Source of the DNA: Elusimicrobiota bacterium | GTDB lineage: Bacteria; Elusimicrobiota; Elusimicrobia; UBA1565; UBA9628 | Assembly (NCBI GenBank): GCA_023213235.1 | Contig: CP096137.1 | Coordinates: 3,438,437-3,502,436, forward strand | Length of the DNA: 64,000 nt | Direction of reading: 5' to 3' | Shown here: positions 8,303 to 17,987 of the stretch, one piece after another | Numbering within the stretch: the stretch's first letter is position 1 | Layout: each line of letters begins with the position of its first letter | The notes under the pieces: model-generated | Told to the model about the DNA's origin: nothing | Seen by the model: only the letters and a program-made list of their open reading frames with translations | Database searches by the model: none | Program-made: the position numbers and the translations under genes

Positions 8303-8975
8303 GCGGCGGGGTCCGGGCGGCCGGCCTCGCGGAAGCCTTTCGCGCGCAGCTGACAGGAGTCGCATTGACCACACTGCGACCTTCCGCCCGCATAACAGGA
8401 CCAGGTCAGGTGCAGCGGCGCGTGCACCATATCGGCGAGCTTGACCACGCCTTTCTTGTCGAGACGGAGCAACGGGGCGAGAATTTTTATTTTTTGCCGT
8501 TGGCGCCCAAACGGGTTCCCTCCTTGGCGACTTTGGAGAAGGCGTTGATGAACGGTGGGCGGCAGTCCGGGTAGCCCGAATAATCGAGGGCGTTGGCGCC
8601 GATGATGATCGTTTCCGCGTTCAGGGAATCCGCCAGAGAAACGGCCAACGACAAAAACATGGTGTTCCGTCCGGGCACATAAGTCGACGGGATGCCGCCT
8701 TGGCCGATCTTTTTCAACGGAATTTTGGGTAACCGAAGCTTGGTGTTCGTTAAAGAAGAACCGGCCAACCACGGCAGCGTCAACGACACCTCGTGCAAAA
8801 GCACATTTGCGTCGCGCGCTATCGCGCGCGCCGCTGCCAGCTCGCGGGCATGCCTTTGACCGTAACGAATGGAGAGAGCAATCGGGGAGTATCCCTTGGA
8901 AAGAGCCCAGTAAAGGCAGGTCGTGGAATCCAAACCGCCGGACAGCAAGACGACGGCTGTTTTTTTACGACTCAA
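8299..8975 (-). CDS. queC: 7-cyano-7-deazaguanine synthase QueC (frame break)
   Basis: ATP-dependent PP-loop enzyme that makes preQ0 from the QueE product. LLSGGLDSTTCLY near residue 10 is the PP-loop. The zinc site CYAGGRSQCGQCDSC near the C-terminus lies in another frame. The frames join if one A is added (minus strand) to the run at 8490-8495, reading GANGKKIKILAP, giving 225 residues, the family length. Its ATGA overlaps the upstream exonuclease stop. I infer an assembly error, since both halves are fully conserved. Confidence 0.93.
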
Positions 8976-9754
8976 CCTTTCTTCTCCGGGAACTTGCCTT
9001 CAAGAGCCTCACGACAAATCCTCTGAACATCCTGAGAGAAATTCCCCTTCTCCACCATCCACTGAAGGTAGCCGCGATCCGCGCGAACGACTTCTCTCAA
9101 CGTCTTACCTTTGTGCTTGTTGCCGAATCCAAAAGCCGCTTCGCCGTTCTTCCAGACGAACTTTCCTTCCTGATCGACCCGGCTCGGATCGATCTGATTG
9201 CAGAAGGCCTCCAGGCCCGCGACATCCTTCGGCAAGTCCGCGTAGTGCGCGGCCTGCGCCCACATGATCTCCGCCGTCGCCCGCACGTCGGCCTCGGCGC
9301 GGTGGGCGCCCGTGAGGTCCTTGCCGCAGTAGAACTTGTACGCGGCCGTGAGGTCGCGGCGCTCTTTGCGCTGGAAGATGACGAACGAGTCGACGACGCG
9401 TGCGCCGGGGACGGGCCAGTCGATGCCGCAGCGCTTGAGCTCCGCGGCGAGGAGCGGGATGTCGTACTTGGCGGCGTTGAAGCCGCCGAGGTCGGCGCCG
9501 GCGAAGACCTCGAGCAGCTTCGGGGCGAGGTCGATCATGCGCGGCTGGTCGCGGACCATGTCGTCGGTGATCTTGTGGATCGCGGAGGCCTCCGGCGGGA
9601 TCGGCACCCCGGGGTTGACCAGCGAGGAGAACACGCTCTCCGTGCCGTCGGGGTTCTTGCGCAGGACGCAGACGTCGACGATGCGGTCCTCGAGCGGGCT
9701 GACGCCCGTGGCCTCGAGGTCGAAGATGCACAGCGGGCGGTCGAGCTTGATCAT
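8972..9754 (-). CDS. DnaQ-like 3'-5' exonuclease with C-terminal DUF3820-like domain
   Basis: 260 residues. The DEDDh exonuclease motifs are visible: IFDLEATG (Asp and Glu, residue ~9), FNAAKYDIPLL (Asp, ~95) and HRAEADVRAT (His and Asp, ~150). This is the fold of DNA polymerase III epsilon and RNase T. After residue 195, GFGNKHKGKTLREV and YLQWMVEKGNFS resemble the small domain often appended to such nucleases (DUF3820). It overlaps its neighbours on both sides by ATGA. The substrate (DNA proofreading or RNA trimming) cannot be told from sequence. Confidence 0.88.
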   Translation of the reverse strand: MIKLDRPLCIFDLEATGVSPLEDRIVDVCVLRKNPDGTESVFSSLVNPGVPIPPEASAIHKITDDMVRDQPRMIDLAPKLLEVFAGADLGGFNAAKYDIPLLAAELKRCGIDWPVPGARVVDSFVIFQRKERRDLTAAYKFYCGKDLTGAHRAEADVRATAEIMWAQAAHYADLPKDVAGLEAFCNQIDPSRVDQEGKFVWKNGEAAFGFGNKHKGKTLREVVRADRGYLQWMVEKGNFSQDVQRICREALEGKFPEKKG

Positions 9755-10286
9755 GGCGCGGTCTCCGTCGGAGTCGAGATGTCGGGAATCATGGCCGCCG
9801 TGGATATCTCGACGGCGGCGGGCGAAGTCGAGATGTCCGGCGCGGCGCCCTGGGGCGGGACGACGAGGAACGCGGGCGCGGACGTGGAGACGGCCGGCGG
9901 CTCGGCCGCGCCCTTGGGGACGCAGTCGTAGCGGAGGTGCTGGAACGGAGCGATCTTGAAGTGGTCGATGCCCTTGTCGAGGCTCGTCGAGACGTCCTCG
10001 CCGGAGTAGGCGATGTCGGCGTCGTCGCGCAGGTACTCGTCGACGAGGCGCGGCTTATGGTCCTTGCCGCAGTTGCGGCGCATGCGCCGCAGGGCGTCGC
10101 GGCGGCGCCCGGCGACGAACCACGACCAGCCCTCCACGGAGTAGCGCACGGCGCCGCCGCCGTGGTCGACGTAGCCGACGGCCTTGACCGGGCCCTTGCG
10201 CGGTTTGCGGCGCTCGACGGTCTCGGCCACGCAGGACGCGAGGACGAGCGCGGCGGCCGCGGCGAACGACGGGAGGATCTTTTCAT
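9751..10286 (-). CDS. Putative lipoprotein, unknown function (frame break at start)
   Basis: The ATG at 10286 overlaps the stop of the upstream FAD gene (ATGA), as between most genes in this run. With one A added in the run at 10280-10283 the N-terminus reads MKK-ILPSFAAAAALVLASC, a lipoprotein signal with lipobox LASC, and joins the 159-residue frame beginning AETVERRKP. The body has a basic domain with VRYSVEGWSWFVAGRRRDALRR and two further Cys. The C-terminal 50 residues are Pro/Ala/Ser/Thr-rich and repeat the word DIST. The repaired length is 178 residues. Confidence 0.65.
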
Positions 10287-11636
10287 TTCAGCGCCCTCAG
10301 CTCGCCGGCGTGCGCCGGCTCGGCGCCGCCGCCGCCCGTCAGGCGCTCGGCGCAGCGCTTGCCGTCGAGGATCGTCTCTTCCATGAACGAGTACTTCCAG
10401 CCGCCGTAGCGGCCGATCGATTCGACGCCTAGCGAATTCAGATGCGCGAAGATCGTGTTCACGGCCGGCGTGCGCGCCCGGTCGTAGACGACGTAGCCCA
10501 CGTCGACGGGCATCCAGACCTTGGCCGTGAGCTCGTCGCTGCGGCGCAGGACGCCGCACTCGCGCAGGCCCCTGATCATCGCGGCCTCGAGCTTGTCGCG
10601 GTCGACGCGCGTCCCGCCGGGGCGAGCCGCTTCCAAATACATGGTCATGTGGCCCTGGGGGCCAGGTTCGGCGAGAAGTTGCTCGAGTAGCCGGCCCGGT
10701 AGAACGGATACTTCTTCTCGGGATAGTAGATCCAATGCTTGTCCGTCGGGGCCTCGCGGTCGATTCCGACGTTCAGGTTCCAAACCGTATTCCACCGGAG
10801 GTCTTTTTGGCGGCCTTCACATCGGCCGGCAAAGGCGTCGCGAGATCCAAGAATACGTTCAACGGAAGCGTGTTCACCAGGCGCTGATAGCGGACCTCTC
10901 CGATCCCCCTCACCTGCGCGACCTTCTCGCGCAGGTCGACGGCGGTCACCGGGCTCTCCACGCGCACGACGCCGGGCTCGAGGCGCTCGGCGAGCGCGTC
11001 GGGCAGCGCCTGGATGCCTCCCCGCACGGGATAGCGGAACGAGGCGTTGTAGCCGAACAGCGCGTTCTGCTCGGCGAGCGCGCCGTAGACGACCTCCGAG
11101 GGCGAGGGCTTCGGCACGAAGCGGCCCTGCCACTCGGTCGTGAGCTTGGCGAGCGGCGTGCGCCACAGCTTCTCGTTGTAGGGGCGCATGAAGCGGCGGG
11201 TGATCCCGTCGCCGAACGTCGCCCGGGACCAGGAGAGGAAGTCCGGGTCCTTGGCCAAGGGGCGCGGCCGGTGCACCGTCTCGAGAAAGCCCGCGAGGCA
11301 GTCGACGACGGCCTCGCGCGGCAGGCCCTTCACGTTGGCCTGGAACGGGTAGCGCGTATACGTCTTCTGCGACCAGATCCACGCCTTGCGCTCATGGGCG
11401 GCGACGTTGTCCTTGAGGAGGTCGAGGATGAGCCCCTTGCCGTACTCGTCGTGCAGATGGAGCAGGTGACCGGTGTAATCGAACGTGTAGGCGCCCTTCG
11501 TCACGGAGCCCGCCGTGCCGCCGACGCGCGGCTTGGCCTCGACGACGAGGCGCGAGGCCGCGCCGCGAAGGCCCAGGTGATAGGCCGCCGAAAGTCCGGC
11601 GAGGCCGCCGCCCAAGACGAGGACGTCGACGTTCAT
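10283..11636 (-). CDS. FAD-dependent amine oxidase / UDP-galactopyranose mutase-like protein (two frame breaks)
   Basis: Begins VDVLVLGGGLAGLSAAYHLG, a Rossmann FAD-binding motif, with KPRVGGTAGSV next, as in protoporphyrinogen-oxidase-like and UDP-galactopyranose mutase-like enzymes. The frame is broken at 10804-10808 (T5) and 10657-10661 (G5). One extra base at each restores a continuous 451-residue protein including DLRWNTVWNLNVGID and GYVVYDRARTPAVN, with a C-terminal GRYGGWKY segment and flavin-contacting SFMEETILDGKRCAERL. It lies between a WecA-type transferase and a lipoprotein, so a role in glycan sugar isomerisation is plausible but inferred. Confidence 0.85.
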
Positions 11637-12667
11637 CGCATCTCGACGAGCGCCATCTTGCGCCCGACCCAGAACACGAGGCTCGCGACGATCACGTAGA
11701 CGGCGACCGCGCTCTTGAGCGGCAGCTGCGTGACGAGGAACGCGCAGAAGCCGAGGAACGCCGCCGCGGCCGCGGCCATCACCACGACGCGTCCGCGCGG
11801 ATGGCCCATCTTCTCCAGGCGCAGCGCGAAGTGGTCCTTCGACCCGAGGAAGGGCGACTTGCCCTGGTTGAGCCGCAGGAGGCTCACGAAGAACGTGTCG
11901 AAGGCGGGCACGAAGAGGATCAAGAGCGGCGCGAACACGCCCGCGTCGTTGACGTCGGAGTAGCGCGTGCCGAGCGAGATGCCGGCGAGCGTGAAGCCGA
12001 GCAGCAGGCTGCCGCAGTCTCCCATGAAGATCTTGTGCTTCTTCGAGAGGTTCCACGGCAGGAAGCCCGCGGCCGCGCCCGCGAGCGCCGCGGAGGCGAA
12101 GTTGACGTAGAGCTCCTCGGAGGGCAGGGCGATCATCATGAAGCCGAGAGCGGCGACCGCCGCCTGGCTCGCGGAGAGACCGTCCATGATGTCGACGATG
12201 TTGAACGCGTTCGTGACGCCGACGACCCAGACGACGGTCACGGCCGCCGCGACGTACGCGGGCGAGATGAAGCGCATGCGCAGGCCGAAGGCGATGAGCA
12301 GGAGGGCGGCCAGGATCTGCACGACGAACTTGGGCTTGTAGTCGACGCCCTCGGGGCGCTTCATGTCGTCGATGAGGCCGAGCACGAAGACGAGCGTGCC
12401 GCCGAGCATCAGCGCGCGCAGGTTGTACAGCGTCCCCGTCGGGAACGTGGTCATGAGCCTGAGCAGCAGCATGGTCGACATGAAGCCGAGCCAGATCGAG
12501 ACCCCGCCGAACACGGGGGTCGGCTCCTTGTGCGTCTTGACCGAGGAGGTCGGCGCGTCGAGCGGCCCGAAGCGCAGGGCCAGCAGGCGCACGAGCGGCG
12601 TCGCGAAGAACGAGACGGCCGCCGCGCACGTGAACGAGGCGAAGAGAAGGCCCCCGTAGCTCTTCAC
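11633..12667 (-). CDS. WecA/MraY-family undecaprenyl-phosphate sugar-1-phosphate transferase
   Basis: 344 residues with about ten membrane segments. It would transfer a sugar-1-phosphate from a UDP-sugar to undecaprenyl phosphate, the first step of a surface glycan. Family motifs: VLGLIDDMKRPEG (Asp-Asp), NAFNIVDIMDGLS, KIFMGDCGSLLLG and DHFALRLEKMG near the C-terminus. The start is GTG at 12667, overlapping the upstream glycosyltransferase stop. Which sugar is used is unknown. The adjacent glycosyltransferases support a polysaccharide role rather than peptidoglycan MraY. Confidence 0.9.
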   Translation of the reverse strand: MKSYGGLLFASFTCAAAVSFFATPLVRLLALRFGPLDAPTSSVKTHKEPTPVFGGVSIWLGFMSTMLLLRLMTTFPTGTLYNLRALMLGGTLVFVLGLIDDMKRPEGVDYKPKFVVQILAALLLIAFGLRMRFISPAYVAAAVTVVWVVGVTNAFNIVDIMDGLSASQAAVAALGFMMIALPSEELYVNFASAALAGAAAGFLPWNLSKKHKIFMGDCGSLLLGFTLAGISLGTRYSDVNDAGVFAPLLILFVPAFDTFFVSLLRLNQGKSPFLGSKDHFALRLEKMGHPRGRVVVMAAAAAAFLGFCAFLVTQLPLKSAVAVYVIVASLVFWVGRKMALVEMR

Positions 12668-14625
12668 AGGCGCCCCACCACGCAGCCGCGGCCCGCGAAA
12701 TCGGTCTTGAGGGAGTCCTCGAGGCCCTTCCAGTTGACGGCGCCCGTCGGCGTCAGCGACCCGAGCCCGACGCCCAGGCGCGCGGCCTCCTTCGGCACGA
12801 TCAGCAGGCGCGTGAAGCCCTCGGACCGCAGGGAGGACAGCAGCTCCGCGGTCGTGGCGGACTCGTTGGCGCGCCGGACGAAGAGGTTCGGCATGTGCAC
12901 GGTGCTCGGCAGGTGGCTCGCGGCCAGGTAGTACCCGCGCTGCTCCCCGACGACGAGTATCTTATCATTCGGTCCCGCGTTCGTCCGGAGCCAGTCCGCG
13001 CACGACCAGTAGTCGAGCCGGCGGCCGAGGAACTCCTCCCGCGTCTCGAGGCCGAAGGCGGTCGCGCCCGAGCCGAACGTCGAGTGCACGAAGACGAACA
13101 GGAAGAGGTGCGCCGCCGTCATGACGCCGAGCGCCCCGCCGAGCGTCCAGCGCCCCCAGGACTCGAGCTCCTCCCAAAGCCGCGCCAGCCCGCAGGCGCC
13201 GAGCAGCGCCAGGAGCGGGACGAGCACGGTCAGGAAGCGCAGGACGACCCCGCTCGAAAACCACGCCGCGCCCCACAGCGCGCAGAAGATCAGCAGGCCG
13301 CGCAGAGCCCGGTTCTTGGACGCCGCCCACGCGCCCAGCGGCAGCAGCCACAAGAGCACGTCCCAGCCGAGGTCGCCGAGCACGTCCATGCCGCCGCCGA
13401 AGCGCAGCGGATTGCGCAGCAGCAGGATCGGCAGGGAGATCAGGCTCTTGAAGAACCCGCCGACGTGGCCGTACTCGGTCAGCACGCTGAAGTAGCCGGC
13501 CGCGAGGTCGGCGTTCCAGCCCGTGCCCGTGTTCTCGAACCACTTGTACAGGAACGGGAAGACGGGGTTCCTCACGCACAGCCAGTTCTTGACGAGCCAC
13601 GGCGCGAACAGCGCCGTGACGATCGCCGTGAACAGGAGGAGGTCGACGGCGCGCTCGCGGCGGCGGTCGAAGGCCCAGGCCCAGAGCAGGCGCAGGCCGA
13701 ACGCGGCCGCGCCGATGCCCGCGTAGTACTTCGTGCCGAGCGCCAGCCCCGTGAAGATCGCCGACAGCACGAGCCAGCCGCGCGGCGCGCCGCCGTCCGG
13801 GGCGACCTGCCGGGCGCGTTCAAAGGACAGGGCGGCCGCCGTGATCCAGAGCATCACGAGCGGCTCGACATACGTCGTCGAGGACATGAGCAGGACGGCG
13901 GAGTGCGTCGCGACGAACAGCGCCGCGAGCAGAACCGCGCTCATCGGCGCTTCTCGGCGGCCGAGGGCGAATACCCACCACACCGACAGCACGGTCGACA
14001 GCCACATGTACATCTGCGCGAGCAGGTCGGAACCCAGGAGCAGAGCGAGCGTGAACAGCATCTCGCCGTTCTGGGGGAAGTGCGCGTAGACGATCCCGGG
14101 CGGCGCGAACAGCCGGCCCTCGCGGATGTAGGCCTGCGGCAGGGCGAGGTGATAGACGAGCGAGTCGTATTGATGCGGCGGCACGAGGCACATCCACAGC
14201 GCCGCGAGCAGGGGCAGGGCGACCGCGGCGGCGGCCAGCGGCCGCTCGCGCAGGAGGCTGCGGTCCGGCGCCAGGCTCTCGAGCGCGGGCTTGAGCTCGC
14301 CGTAGCCCGCGAGCCACAGCGCGGCGAGCAGGGCCGACGCGGCCCAGGGCTTGTAGAGCCCGACGGCGCCGAGCGCCATGCCGCCGAGGGCCAGCATGCC
14401 GAGCCCGAGCGTCGCGCCGGCGAGCGTCTTCTGCGACTCGCTCATGTCGCTGAGGCCCAGGCGCCCCGCGAGCGCCCGCCCGGAGCCCGTGGCGAGCAGG
14501 ACGGTCAGCGAGAGCAGGACGAACGGCACCGCGCCGGGGCGCAGGGCGACGAACAGGGAGTCGGCCGCCGACACGGCTCCGAGGACGGCCGTCAGCAGCA
14601 CGAAGGCCGCGGCCGCCCGGTTCAT
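12664..14625 (-). CDS. GT-C type membrane glycosyltransferase (PMT/ArnT-like)
   Basis: 653 residues with a dozen or more hydrophobic helices. An early lumenal loop carries the acidic region around [20 protein letters not shown], which fits dolichyl-phosphate-mannose or ArnT-like GT-C enzymes that use a polyprenyl-phosphate sugar donor. A C-terminal soluble domain (about residues 560-653) ends in GRGCVVGRL. The ATG at 14625 overlaps the stop of the GT2 gene, which could supply its polyprenyl-phosphate sugar donor. Confidence 0.85.
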   Translation of the reverse strand: MNRAAAAFVLLTAVLGAVSAADSLFVALRPGAVPFVLLSLTVLLATGSGRALAGRLGLSDMSESQKTLAGATLGLGMLALGGMALGAVGLYKPWAASALLAALWLAGYGELKPALESLAPDRSLLRERPLAAAAVALPLLAALWMCLVPPHQYDSLVYHLALPQAYIREGRLFAPPGIVYAHFPQNGEMLFTLALLLGSDLLAQMYMWLSTVLSVWWVFALGRREAPMSAVLLAALFVATHSAVLLMSSTTYVEPLVMLWITAAALSFERARQVAPDGGAPRGWLVLSAIFTGLALGTKYYAGIGAAAFGLRLLWAWAFDRRRERAVDLLLFTAIVTALFAPWLVKNWLCVRNPVFPFLYKWFENTGTGWNADLAAGYFSVLTEYGHVGGFFKSLISLPILLLRNPLRFGGGMDVLGDLGWDVLLWLLPLGAWAASKNRALRGLLIFCALWGAAWFSSGVVLRFLTVLVPLLALLGACGLARLWEELESWGRWTLGGALGVMTAAHLFLFVFVHSTFGSGATAFGLETREEFLGRRLDYWSCADWLRTNAGPNDKILVVGEQRGYYLAASHLPSTVHMPNLFVRRANESATTAELLSSLRSEGFTRLLIVPKEAARLGVGLGSLTPTGAVNWKGLEDSLKTDFAGRGCVVGRL

Positions 14626-15374
14626 TTCGGCTTTTTCGGCTCGAACAGCGCGAAGTGAACGAGCCCGAGACGCTGGAGCACGTACTGGCCCAGGCAGAAC
14701 AACGCCGAGAGGCCGTACACGCACGAGCGGCGGAAGTTGATCGACGAGGCCTCGGCGAAATAGCGCGCGGCGACGGGCACGTCGCCGAGGCGCTGCTTCA
14801 TGTACGCGGCCTGGATCAGGAACTGCTGGTCGAAGACGAAGTCGTCGGAGTTGTCCTCCCACGGGATCGTCTCCAGGCACTTGCGCGAGTAGGCGCGCAG
14901 GCCGGAGTGCCACTCGCCGAGGTTCTGGCCGGTGACCGAGTTCTCGAAGCCCGTGAGCAGGCGGTTGAAGACGTACTTGTAGACGGGCATCCCGCCGCCG
15001 AGCGCCTCCCAGCGCGTGCGGATGCGGTTGCCGCAGACCATGTCGCAGATGTCGTTGGTGATCAGGCTCGCCATGATCGGCACGAGGCGCGCGTCGTACT
15101 GGTAGTCGGGGTGGACCATGACCACCACGTCGGCGCCCTTCTTGAGCGCCTCGGTGTAGCAGGTCTTCTGGTTGCCGCCGTAGCCCTTGTTCGTCGAATG
15201 CTGGATGACCGTCAGGCCGAGCTTGCGGGCGAGCGCGACCGTGCCGTCCTTCGAGCAGTCGTCGACGAGGATGACCTCGTCGACCGAACCGGGCGGGATG
15301 TCCTTGATCGTGCGCTCGAGGGTCCTCTCCGCGTTGTAGGCGGGCATGACGACGATCACTTTGGGTTTGGCCAT
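14622..15374 (-). CDS. Family 2 glycosyltransferase, dolichol-phosphate mannosyltransferase-like
   Basis: 250 residues. The GT-A nucleotide-sugar fold is shown by [16 protein letters not shown] near residue 9, [15 protein letters not shown] near 32, and [13 protein letters not shown] as the acidic metal-binding region near 88. It resembles DPM1-type enzymes that load a sugar onto polyprenyl phosphate. A hydrophobic C-terminal stretch ([18 protein letters not shown]) may associate with the membrane. A TATAAT box on the minus strand (15387-15392) lies 12 nt upstream of the ATG and could give a second promoter inside this operon. Confidence 0.9.
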   Translation of the reverse strand: MAKPKVIVVMPAYNAERTLERTIKDIPPGSVDEVILVDDCSKDGTVALARKLGLTVIQHSTNKGYGGNQKTCYTEALKKGADVVVMVHPDYQYDARLVPIMASLITNDICDMVCGNRIRTRWEALGGGMPVYKYVFNRLLTGFENSVTGQNLGEWHSGLRAYSRKCLETIPWEDNSDDFVFDQQFLIQAAYMKQRLGDVPVAARYFAEASSINFRRSCVYGLSALFCLGQYVLQRLGLVHFALFEPKKPK

Positions 15375-15386
15375 GGAGATGGCCTT

Positions 15387-15392
15387 ATTATA
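15387..15392 (-). promoter_or_regulatory. Possible internal promoter -10 for the GT2 gene
   Basis: A perfect TATAAT on the minus strand spans the stop of the preceding gene, 12 nt from the ATG at 15374. Expected leader length is about 5 nt. No convincing -35 was seen. Confidence 0.4.
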
Positions 15393-16034
15393 GGAAATGG
15401 CGGTCCGCCCGGGCCTTCCAGCCGTTCAAACGGTCCTGGGGGAGCTGGGGGCGTACCCCCCACGGAAGGACCGCGGAGTCCAAAACTCCGGACACGTCCC
15501 AGCGGCCGGGGTTGCTGGTCAGGAAGGCGGTGTCGATTCCCCGCGCGCGCCCCCAGTCGCGGAACTCGCCGATCAGCTCCGTCGCCCCGAGCGCCATGGC
15601 CAGGTCGAAAGCGGACGGATGGAGGACGGCCCGGGCGGGGCGCGGGCCGCCGGAGAGATGCTCCGAGTCGACGAGGAGCATGATCCCGGCGGCGAAGCGC
15701 TTTGGAGCAGGTCCGGCGCGCGCGGCAGCAGGCGCAGGCCGAGCTTGACGAAGGCCAGCGGGCTGAGCCGCCGGAAGCGCTTGAGCACCGCGCCCGTCGG
15801 CCCCGCGTCCATCGCGTCGCGCGCGTACAGCGGCATGTTGGGAAGGACCACGGTCAGCGGAAGGTTCCGCCCGCGCAGCGCCGACTCGAGCGCGCCGGCC
15901 TGGGCGGGATCCGACGGCCACAGCAGGCCTTTCGCGCCGGCGCCCTCGGCCCAGTCCAGATAGGAGCCGAGCTTGTCGGGAAACCCCAACTCCTTCCAGG
16001 CGTGGGCGGGCGGCAGTTCCGCGATCAGGCCCAC
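15388..16034 (-). CDS. Hypothetical protein (frame break)
   Basis: The GTG at 16034 has AGGAGG five bases upstream and overlaps the end of the oxidoreductase gene. The frame breaks at a T3 run, 15701-15703; adding one base joins [10 protein letters not shown] to [14 protein letters not shown] and gives 215 residues. The protein looks globular and cytoplasmic, with a [16 protein letters not shown] segment and a [14 protein letters not shown] end that suggest an alpha/beta fold. I recognise no family. Its place between sugar oxidoreductase and glycosyltransferase genes suggests a carbohydrate role. Confidence 0.7.
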
Positions 16035-17023
16035 GGAACCTCCTGGCCGGACGCGCCCGCGCGATAGATCGCGTCGATGAGGCGGTCCACCTTGAGGGTG
16101 CTCTGGATCGAATTGCGCGGCACCGCTTTGCGCCGCACGCAGTCGAGGAACTCCCGGTCCTCGCGCCAGTAGTTCGACGCGCGAGCGGCGGGCGCGAGGT
16201 CGAAGGCCCCGTCGGCGGCGAGGTCTTTGCGCGCGACCGAGCGCGTCGCGCCGACCTCCTCGATGAGCAGCTCGTCGGCGCCGACGGCCATGCGCCCGTT
16301 CTCCCCCTCGACGTACAGGGCGAGCTCGAGGTTCGGCTTGCCGGGAACGCTCCACGACGCCGTGAGCCGGCCCGTGAAGTCGCCGTGGTCGAGGTCCACC
16401 TCGGCCTCGTCCTCGACCGCGCTGTACGGCGAGCGCAGGACGGCCTTGACCGACTTCGGCGTCCCGAAGGCCTCGAGCAGGACGAAGAGCATGTGCGGCG
16501 CGGGATTGATGATCACGCCGCCGCCCGACTTCGCCTTCTGGAAGAGCCAACCCTTCTTGGGCCCGAACACCTCCGCGTGCTCGACGAAGGCGCGGTAGCG
16601 CGTGATCCGGCCGAGCTTGGGAAGCAGGCGCCGGGCTTCGTTGAACAAAGGGTCGTAGTCGATCGAGTAGCCGACGGCAGTGATCGCCTTCTTCCTCTCC
16701 GCGAGCGCGGCCAGGCGCTCGCACACGGCGAGGTTCTCCGCCAGCGGCTTCTCGACGAGCACGGCGACTCCGCGCTCGATGAGCTCGGCGACGATCTTCT
16801 CGTGCGTAAAGGTCGGAGTGCTCACGATCGCCGCGTCGAGCGCGGTCGCGGCGAGCAGGCCGGCGAGATCGGCGTGGACCGGGGCTTTGAGCAGGCTCTT
16901 GACCGTGCCGTGCGCGCCGCGGTCGGCCTCGACGACGCCGGCGACGCACCCGGGCTCGAGCGTCTCGAGCACGGCCGCGTGCGTCAGGCCCATCTTCCCC
17001 ATCCCGACGACGCCGACCTTCAT
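16025..17023 (-). CDS. Gfo/Idh/MocA family oxidoreductase
   Basis: 332 residues. The N-terminal Rossmann motif VGVVGMGKMGLTHAA binds NAD(P). Near residue 95, VAVLVEKPLAEN contains the Glu-Lys-Pro signature, and the C-terminal domain begins about residue 120. These enzymes oxidise, reduce or epimerise sugars, often nucleotide sugars or inositols. The ATG at 17023 overlaps the upstream epimerase stop. Joint placement suggests a nucleotide-sugar modification pathway; the substrate is unknown. Confidence 0.9.
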   Translation of the reverse strand: MKVGVVGMGKMGLTHAAVLETLEPGCVAGVVEADRGAHGTVKSLLKAPVHADLAGLLAATALDAAIVSTPTFTHEKIVAELIERGVAVLVEKPLAENLAVCERLAALAERKKAITAVGYSIDYDPLFNEARRLLPKLGRITRYRAFVEHAEVFGPKKGWLFQKAKSGGGVIINPAPHMLFVLLEAFGTPKSVKAVLRSPYSAVEDEAEVDLDHGDFTGRLTASWSVPGKPNLELALYVEGENGRMAVGADELLIEEVGATRSVARKDLAADGAFDLAPAARASNYWREDREFLDCVRRKAVPRNSIQSTLKVDRLIDAIYRAGASGQEVPWA

Positions 17024-17892
17024 ATCCCGCCTTCGAGCCCCGCGGCGATCGTCCGCGCCGTGAGGCCGAGCTCGGCGAACACGGCGTTCCAGTCGGCCTC
17101 CGGCACGCTCTGGATCGCGCCGAGCACGTTGCTGCGAGAGAGCGGCGGCGAGTCGAGCAAAGACGCTCCGACGGAGGCGATCAGCATCGCGACCGGACCC
17201 GGCAGATGGACCTTGAGCGGGCGCTTGCCGGCGCGCGCGGCGACGAGGTCGATGAGCCCCTCGAGGGTGACCGTCTCCGGGCCGCCGACGCTGTAGGTCT
17301 TGCCGATCGTCGACGGAGCCGAGAGGCAGCCGGCGATCGCGCGGCACACGTCCTCGACGTGCACGGGGCGGTACTTCGCCCGCCCGTCGCCGATCACGGG
17401 CACGACCGGCGACTTCGCCGCCACGCGCGCGAGCTTGCCGAACACGCCGGGGTCGTCGGGGCCGTAGACGACGCTCGGCAGGAGCGTCGTCGCCTCGAGG
17501 CCCGCGCCCATGAGTATCTCGTCCGACAGCCGCTTCGTTTCTCCGTACGGCCCGCGGCGCGCCATGCGGGCCGCCTGCGAGCCGACGTTGATCACGCGCT
17601 TGATCCCCGCCTCCCGGCAGGCCGCGACGAGGCGCTTGGCCCCCTCGACGTTGACCTCCGCGATGTCGGGCTCGTCGCTCTTGCGCGCCGCGAGGTGCAC
17701 GACGGCCCCGCAGCCCTTCGCGGCGGCCTTCAGAGAAGCCTCGTCGGTCATGTCCCCGAGAGCGATCTCCGCGAACGCCGGCAGCAGGCGCTTGGCCCGG
17801 GCCGCGTCGCGCGCGAGCGCCCGCACGTCGGGCAGCAGCGGGCACAGGTGCCGCCCGATATAACCGGTCGCGCCCGTGACGAGGACTTTCAC
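17020..17892 (-). CDS. NAD-dependent epimerase/dehydratase (atypical SDR)
   Basis: 290 residues. VLVTGATGYIGRHL is the extended SDR Rossmann motif. GPYGETKRLSDEILM contains the Tyr-x3-Lys-like active site (YGETK). The C-terminal domain with VGGPETVTLEGLIDLV is similar to complex-I NDUFA9-like and nucleotide-sugar epimerases. The GTG at 17892 is preceded, after 6 nt, by TAGGAT (minus strand, 17899-17904). It is the first gene of the long minus-strand run that ends with queE. Confidence 0.88.
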   Translation of the reverse strand: MKVLVTGATGYIGRHLCPLLPDVRALARDAARAKRLLPAFAEIALGDMTDEASLKAAAKGCGAVVHLAARKSDEPDIAEVNVEGAKRLVAACREAGIKRVINVGSQAARMARRGPYGETKRLSDEILMGAGLEATTLLPSVVYGPDDPGVFGKLARVAAKSPVVPVIGDGRAKYRPVHVEDVCRAIAGCLSAPSTIGKTYSVGGPETVTLEGLIDLVAARAGKRPLKVHLPGPVAMLIASVGASLLDSPPLSRSNVLGAIQSVPEADWNAVFAELGLTARTIAAGLEGGI

Positions 17893-17987
17893 CCGTCTAT
17901 CCTACCGAATCTTCTGAATGTTGGGGCCAGGCCCCCGATTTCAACGATTCTCTTGACGCGCCCCCGCCGCGGCCCTACACTTTGTCC
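17893..17987. promoter_or_regulatory. Divergent promoters, both leaderless-type
   Basis: The 95-nt gap holds two outward promoters. On the plus strand: TTGACG (17953-17958), 17 nt, TACACT (17976-17981), then 6 nt to the ATG at 17988. On the minus strand: TAGGAT (17899-17904), 6 nt from the GTG at 17892. The plus-strand element is nearly consensus, and its predicted start site is the ATG itself. Confidence 0.65.

Noticed and set aside
11633..12667. Peptidoglycan MraY
   Set aside because: The gene lies among surface-polysaccharide genes rather than mur genes and fits the WecA/TagO branch better, although the exact sugar is undetermined.
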